This document shows positions 11,280 through 14,121 of a stretch of DNA of 14,121 bases, piece by piece (within the stretch, counting starts at the first letter, position 1; the number at the start of each line of letters is the position of its first letter). The notes beneath the pieces are model-generated. The model was not told the origin of the DNA, searched no databases, and worked only from the letters and a program-made list of their open reading frames with translations. The stretch is from Minisyncoccota bacterium (GTDB lineage: Bacteria > Patescibacteriota > Minisyncoccia > Phycocordibacterales > UBA1006). The stretch covers positions 1 to 14,121 of the forward strand of contig CALBVO010000056.1 of NCBI GenBank assembly GCA_937970115.1. The letters run 5' to 3'. The position numbers and the translations under genes are program-made.

Positions 11280-11876
11280 CTACAACAATATATCTGCAAG
11301 ATAAAAAATTATTGGTTCAATTAGTTGCCAACCAAAAATAACAAAGATAATCAGTAATATAAAAGAATACTTCCTTAAAAAATGTTTAATATGATTAAAC
11401 TGATTTGGTATTAACGCAAATAATATATGATGCCCATCTAATGGTGGCACCGGTACGAGGTTAAATATTGCAAGAGCAATATTCGTAACAATCAAACTCA
11501 TTAAGAAATAATTACCACCACTAGTAAATATATTCATATGAAGAACCAAAGAACCAATAATTGCTAATATGATATTAGTGATAGGTCCTGCAATTGCGAC
11601 GAGTACAGCTCCCCATCGTGGATTCTTCATGTTATATGGATTAAACGGTACTGGTTTTGCCCATCCAAGAAGAAATGGCGATCCAGAAATTATCAAAAAA
11701 AGAGGCAAGATCACAGAGCCAATCCAATCAATATGAACCATTGGATTTAAAGATAGTCGACCTTTTAATCGAGCTGTTGGGTCACCCAAGCGATCTGCCA
11801 TATATCCATGTGCGACCTCATGTAGGATAATAGAAATAATTAATACTAAAACAAAGATAATATCTTGAATATTCAT
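11280..11876 (-). CDS. Site-2 protease family M50 membrane metallopeptidase
   Basis: A 198-aa intramembrane zinc protease of the short S2P/YwhC-like group. The first helix carries HEVAH (19-23, zinc ligands H19 and H23, catalytic E20), followed by GYMADRLGDPTARLKGRLSL. The second motif, FNLVPVPPLDGHH (138-150), supplies D147 as third ligand. Hydrophobic segments lie at about 5-20, 52-71, 88-112, 124-140 and 168-195. There is no PDZ domain, which separates it from RseP. Substrate is unknown; relatives cleave membrane-bound regulators. TATACT ends 6 bases before the ATG (11874-11876), predicting a leaderless transcript. It is divergent from rpmB and ends close to rpsL. Confidence 0.9.
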   Translation of the reverse strand: MNIQDIIFVLVLIISIILHEVAHGYMADRLGDPTARLKGRLSLNPMVHIDWIGSVILPLFLIISGSPFLLGWAKPVPFNPYNMKNPRWGAVLVAIAGPITNIILAIIGSLVLHMNIFTSGGNYFLMSLIVTNIALAIFNLVPVPPLDGHHILFALIPNQFNHIKHFLRKYSFILLIIFVIFGWQLIEPIIFYLADILL

Positions 11877-11882
11877 ACTACA

Positions 11883-11888
11883 AGTATA
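11883..11888 (-). promoter_or_regulatory. -10 box giving a leaderless mRNA (M50 peptidase)
   Basis: TATACT ends 6 bases before the ATG at 11874-11876. No clear -35 box or TG extension is seen. The divergent rpmB promoter begins about 35 bases away on the other strand. Confidence 0.5.
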
Positions 11889-11924
11889 CGTAAGTTATCC
11901 TATAAATAAAAGCTTAAGAAAGGG

Positions 11925-11952
11925 TTGCATGATAAAAGACTTATGCTAATAT
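11925..11952 (+). promoter_or_regulatory. rpmB promoter
   Basis: TTGCAT (11925-11930) and TAATAT (11947-11952) are 16 bases apart, and the -10 is extended (TGCTAATAT). The predicted start near 11959 gives a leader of about 40 bases, whose most GC-rich part is GCGGGTCTTAGCGGCC (11967-11982). Confidence 0.5.
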
Positions 11953-12000
11953 CATAAACATTATAAGCGGGTCTTAGCGGCCTGTAACAAAAAATGTATT

Positions 12001-12246
12001 ATGTCACGAACATGCCCAATAACTAAAAAAGGATCGCAAGTTGGTGGAGGTTACAGTAACCGAACCCGTGCTACTGAGTTTAACCCAACTGGAAAACGAC
12101 GACGATTCCCCAACCTACAAAAGAAACGTATCTACGTTCCTGAGCTTGATCAAACATTTGTAATGAAAATTTCAACTGAAGCAATCAAGAACATCAAAAA
12201 GAACGGAGCGTACAAAACACTGAAGAAAGCTGGAATTATTAAATAA
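12001..12246 (+). CDS. rpmB: 50S ribosomal protein L28
   Basis: L28 (81 aa), the only plus-strand gene. It starts MSRTCPITKKGSQVGGGYSN and contains the family core KRRRFPNLQKKRIYVPELDQ, then TFVMKISTEAIKNIKKNGAY. Cys5 is the only Cys; the four-Cys zinc form is absent. Start ATG 12001-12003: an earlier ATG at 11994 is out of frame. No Shine-Dalgarno (AACAAAAAATGTATT precedes the ATG). It is divergent from the M50 gene and convergent with the ComEC-like beta-lactamase gene, and the pair share a large terminator hairpin. In many bacteria rpmB neighbours rpmG or recG; neither is here. Confidence 0.95.
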   Translation: MSRTCPITKKGSQVGGGYSNRTRATEFNPTGKRRRFPNLQKKRIYVPELDQTFVMKISTEAIKNIKKNGAYKTLKKAGIIK

Positions 12247-12284
12247 ATTGAAGCCGTTTGCTTCAGCAAACAACTATAATTTAC

Positions 12285-12331
12285 GTATACAGAAAAAGAC
12301 ATCATTTTATTTGATGTCTTTTTCTGTATAC
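12285..12331. terminator. Bidirectional terminator between rpmB and the ComEC-like gene
   Basis: A perfect 20-bp inverted repeat (12285-12304 with 12312-12331) with a 7-base loop. The core AAAAAGACATCA/TGATGTCTTTTT carries an A-run before and a T-run after the GC part, so it can terminate in both directions between two convergent genes. A smaller hairpin GTTTGC/GCAAAC (12256-12271) precedes it on the rpmB side. Confidence 0.85.
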
Positions 12332-12379
12332 ATAAGCAAACGAGCGTTAACAACTATTGTAAACTTATAATAGAGTTAA

Positions 12380-13234
12380 TTAGTTCCTAATCCACTCTTC
12401 CCCATCACTTTCAAAAATAATATCTCCTTCATTACAAGTATCTAAGACTTGAATTTTTGCAGAGAACAGATTTGCTAATACTGCACCATGTGGATGCCCA
12501 AATCGATTATCACAACCAGCGGAAACAATCCCATATTCAGGAGACACTGTTTCTAGAAATAATTCCGCACTAGAGGTTTGTGAACCATGGTGTCCTACCT
12601 TTAAAATATCTGATTTAATATGCTCCCCAAAAGTATCGACTAAATCATATTCAATAGTATCTGACGCATCACCAGTTAATAACACAGAAGTATTCCCATA
12701 TACCAAACGTACAATCACCGAATAATCATTGGTGTCGGTCGATGCAAAACTATCGGTTGGACCAAGAACTTCTAAATAAAGATTACGATCTAGTTGGATA
12801 ATTTGTCCCATAGTTGCGGCGATGGCTGGGATTTCATATTCATTAATATTTTCTGCAATAGCGGCATAAATTGATGAACCAACCATTAACCCAGAATGTA
12901 TTACAAGATCAATATCATAACGGTTAATTAACGAAATCATACCACCAACATGATCTAGGTCTGAATGCGTTAATATGACCATATCCAAGGACCGATCAGA
13001 GATATTCATATGAGGTGATAATTTTTTACCTATGGTCGGCTTTGGTCCGGTATCGATTAATATCTGCCGACCTGATGGTGTTGTTATTAACGTTGCGTCC
13101 CCCTGCCCTACATCAAGAAACACTATTTCTAAATTTTTATTTGACGATACAGCGTAGATAAAAATACCAATAGAAATTAGTATTATGCTACAGACGCTAA
13201 GGATAAAAGTATTATTTTTGAGGTAGTTGTACAT
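12380..13234 (-). CDS. ComEC-type metallo-beta-lactamase domain protein, membrane-anchored
   Basis: A 284-aa stand-alone version of the C-terminal domain of ComEC/Rec2. One N-terminal membrane helix (about 9-29) is followed by LEIVFLDVGQGDATLITTPS (35-54), ILIDTG (58-63), the metal motif THSDLDHVGG (89-98, HxDxDH), SVIVRLVYGNTSVLLTGDAS and ILKVGHHGSQTSS. In full ComEC this domain is proposed to degrade the non-transported DNA strand. Start: ATG 13232-13234 with TATAAT ending 6 bases upstream (leaderless). A longer frame from 13318 would run through that promoter and the gmk terminator, so it is rejected. It is two genes downstream of the channel part, suggesting a split ComEC. Confidence 0.85.
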   Translation of the reverse strand: MYNYLKNNTFILSVCSIILISIGIFIYAVSSNKNLEIVFLDVGQGDATLITTPSGRQILIDTGPKPTIGKKLSPHMNISDRSLDMVILTHSDLDHVGGMISLINRYDIDLVIHSGLMVGSSIYAAIAENINEYEIPAIAATMGQIIQLDRNLYLEVLGPTDSFASTDTNDYSVIVRLVYGNTSVLLTGDASDTIEYDLVDTFGEHIKSDILKVGHHGSQTSSAELFLETVSPEYGIVSAGCDNRFGHPHGAVLANLFSAKIQVLDTCNEGDIIFESDGEEWIRN

Positions 13235-13240
13235 ATCACT

Positions 13241-13246
13241 ATTATA
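13241..13246 (-). promoter_or_regulatory. -10 box giving a leaderless mRNA (ComEC-like beta-lactamase)
   Basis: A perfect TATAAT ends 6 bases before the ATG at 13232-13234, just downstream of the gmk terminator. It supports the short start and separate transcription. Confidence 0.55.
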
Positions 13247-13262
13247 AACTGGGTTTCTAAAT

Positions 13263-13290
13263 AAAAAAATATCGTAATTACGATATTTTT
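13263..13290 (-). terminator. Intrinsic terminator of gmk
   Basis: AAAAATATCG pairs with CGATATTTTT around TAATTA (13265-13290); on the minus strand the T-run continues into TTATTTAG. The 5' arm begins at the last base of the gmk stop codon region (13290), an example of the tight packing here. Confidence 0.75.
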
Positions 13291-13871
13291 TAAAGAAAAT
13301 GTTTTTCTGCGATTGCAATTATTTTATCTTTTGAAGATTGAATGTCGCCCGTTGCATTAATTAGAATTTCATCAAACTGATCTTCTAAAGCGAGTTCTTT
13401 TTCAAATCGAGCAATACGCATATTGATATCTTCGGCTGAATCTGTGGCCCTGTTGCGTAATCGATTTTGAAGAGCATCTATTGATTCAGGTTTAATAAAT
13501 ACAATATATGCTTGATCTCCATATTTCTTTTTGATATTTAATGCACCTAACACATCAATATCAAAAATGGCGATATTTCCTAAATCAATAATCTGGGAAA
13601 CTTCTGAATGAAGTGTTCCATAATAACGTCCCTTATAAACTTCTTCCCATTCAATAAATTCATTATTATCTTTACGCTTAGTAAATTCTTCTTCAGAAAA
13701 GAAATAGTAGTCTTTAGCATTTTGCTCACCTAAACGCATTGGACGTGTAGTCGCAGATACAGAAAACTTAAATCGGTCTGAATGATTTAAAAGAATATTT
13801 GCCAATGTTGATTTCCCAACACCTGATGGACCGGCTAAGACAATTATTTTTTTTGATACCTCTTTGTTCAT
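13290..13871 (-). CDS. gmk: Guanylate kinase
   Basis: Gmk (193 aa) converts GMP to GDP with ATP. P-loop GPSGVGKS (14-21), GMP-binding SVSATTRPMRLGEQNAKDYY (about 37-56), EFIEWEEVYKGRYYGT (the family WxEV.G.YYGT), and IFDIDVLGALNIKKKY (the family D-D-QG region, with LGA in place of QGA), then LRNRATDSAEDINMRIARFE as the LID. Length is normal. The start ATG at 13869-13871 lies 6 bases after TATGAT, a -10 box that overlaps the stop codon of the upstream ComEC-like gene, again predicting a leaderless mRNA. It sits between the two ComEC parts. DNA uptake and nucleotide salvage could be linked, but gmk could also simply be housekeeping. Confidence 0.95.
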   Translation of the reverse strand: MNKEVSKKIIVLAGPSGVGKSTLANILLNHSDRFKFSVSATTRPMRLGEQNAKDYYFFSEEEFTKRKDNNEFIEWEEVYKGRYYGTLHSEVSQIIDLGNIAIFDIDVLGALNIKKKYGDQAYIVFIKPESIDALQNRLRNRATDSAEDINMRIARFEKELALEDQFDEILINATGDIQSSKDKIIAIAEKHFL

Positions 13872-13877
13872 GCAGGT

Positions 13878-13883
13878 ATCATA
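13878..13883 (-). promoter_or_regulatory. -10 box giving a leaderless gmk mRNA
   Basis: The extended -10 TGATATGAT ends 6 bases before the gmk ATG and overlaps the TGA stop of the upstream gene. No good -35 box is seen. Cotranscription with the upstream gene is also possible, as no terminator separates them. Confidence 0.45.
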
Positions 13884-14121
13884 TCACATTTTCTTTTTCT
13901 GTTTTAGACAAGGTATGTATCCACGAGAACAAAAGTATATACATCATCACCATCAATGACCAATGAAATGGTGGAATAGTAATTGATGAAAATGAAAAAT
14001 GAGCGAAAACATCAACAATAATAAGTTGATATTTTAATAACAAGGTTGTGAGAAATCCAGGAATAATAGCCAGCGCTTGAGATATCATTGCAACTAGAGA
14101 TGTAGCAAAACCAAAAAGCAT
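13879..14121 (-). CDS. C-terminal end of a polytopic membrane protein, probably the ComEC channel domain (cut by window edge)
   Basis: The last 80 residues of a frame open to the window end. Two or three hydrophobic segments are visible: LFGFATSLVAMISQALAIIP, then FLTTLLLKYQLIIVDVFAHF, and HWSLMVMMYILLFSWI near the end, followed by a short charged tail (TLSKTEKENVI). The layout of helices ending IPPFHWSLMVMMYILLF resembles the end of the ComEC 'Competence' domain, and the nearby ComEC-type beta-lactamase gene supports this. The Met at the window edge may be internal. The stop TGA overlaps the gmk promoter. If correct, this ComEC ends at the channel and lacks a fused nuclease-like domain. The call rests partly on context. 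Confidence 0.55.
   Translation of the reverse strand: MLFGFATSLVAMISQALAIIPGFLTTLLLKYQLIIVDVFAHFSFSSITIPPFHWSLMVMMYILLFSWIHTLSKTEKENVI

Noticed and set aside
12262..12365. Imperfect direct repeats (AGCAAAC, AACTAT..TTTAC / AACTATTGTAAAC) flanking the large hairpin, as target-site duplication of a MITE
   Set aside because: The repeats are short, imperfect and not adjacent to the hairpin ends; a bidirectional terminator between convergent genes is the simpler reading.
13235..13318. Longer N-terminus for the ComEC-like beta-lactamase
   Set aside because: The extension would be translated from the gmk terminator and across the TATAAT box; ComEC-like domains do not need it.
1..14121. CRISPR arrays, tRNA or rRNA genes, insertion sequences, replication origin
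   Set aside because: I looked for regularly spaced repeats, cloverleaf-like sequences, transposase motifs and DnaA-box clusters and saw none; an exhaustive scan was not possible by eye.

Overview
The window reads as a compact, AT-rich bacterial chromosome segment. It most likely comes from Patescibacteria (Candidate Phyla Radiation), probably a Parcubacteria-like lineage. That assignment is an inference from small proteins, very short gaps, an S12 with an extra ~13-residue segment, an archaeal-type UMP kinase, GspG-like pilins and a ComEC-type uptake system. No 16S gene is present to confirm it. All genes except rpmB (L28) lie on the minus strand, so transcription runs from high to low coordinates.

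Layout in transcription order. (1) 14121-12380: C-terminal end of a ComEC-like membrane channel protein, guanylate kinase (gmk), then a separate membrane-anchored metallo-beta-lactamase protein equivalent to the ComEC C-terminal domain. (2) 12246-11280: rpmB on the plus strand, divergent from a small site-2-protease-family M50 peptidase. (3) 11182-10156: rpsL and rpsG with a structured intercistronic region. (4) 10145-7643: a YdcF/DUF218 protein, KhpA, and an adk-pyrH (UMP kinase) pair. (5) 7600-4451: four type IV pilin-like genes with methionine aminopeptidase (map) between the last two. One pilin carries a frameshift. (6) 4077-1: tuf-rpsJ-rplC-rplD-rplW-rplB, with rplB cut by the window edge. 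The classical str operon is therefore split: about 6 kb separates rpsG from tuf, and fusA is not in the window.

Two modes of gene expression are visible. Housekeeping ribosomal genes have AT-rich leaders, mostly without a Shine-Dalgarno sequence, and hairpins in several intercistronic spaces. In contrast, the pilins, gmk, the ComEC-like beta-lactamase and the M50 peptidase have a -10 box (often extended TGnTATAAT) ending only 6-7 bases before the ATG, which predicts leaderless mRNAs. Several of these genes are monocistronic units with an intrinsic terminator abutting the next gene's -10 box.

Functionally, the window places pilins, both parts of ComEC and three nucleoside monophosphate kinases (Adk, UMPK, Gmk) close together. 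This fits DNA uptake coupled to nucleotide salvage, although that coupling is inference. The strongest leads are the -10-to-ATG architecture, the repeated pilin cassette with one frameshifted copy, the split ComEC, the structured ribosomal-operon leaders and the strong CGA arginine bias in tuf.
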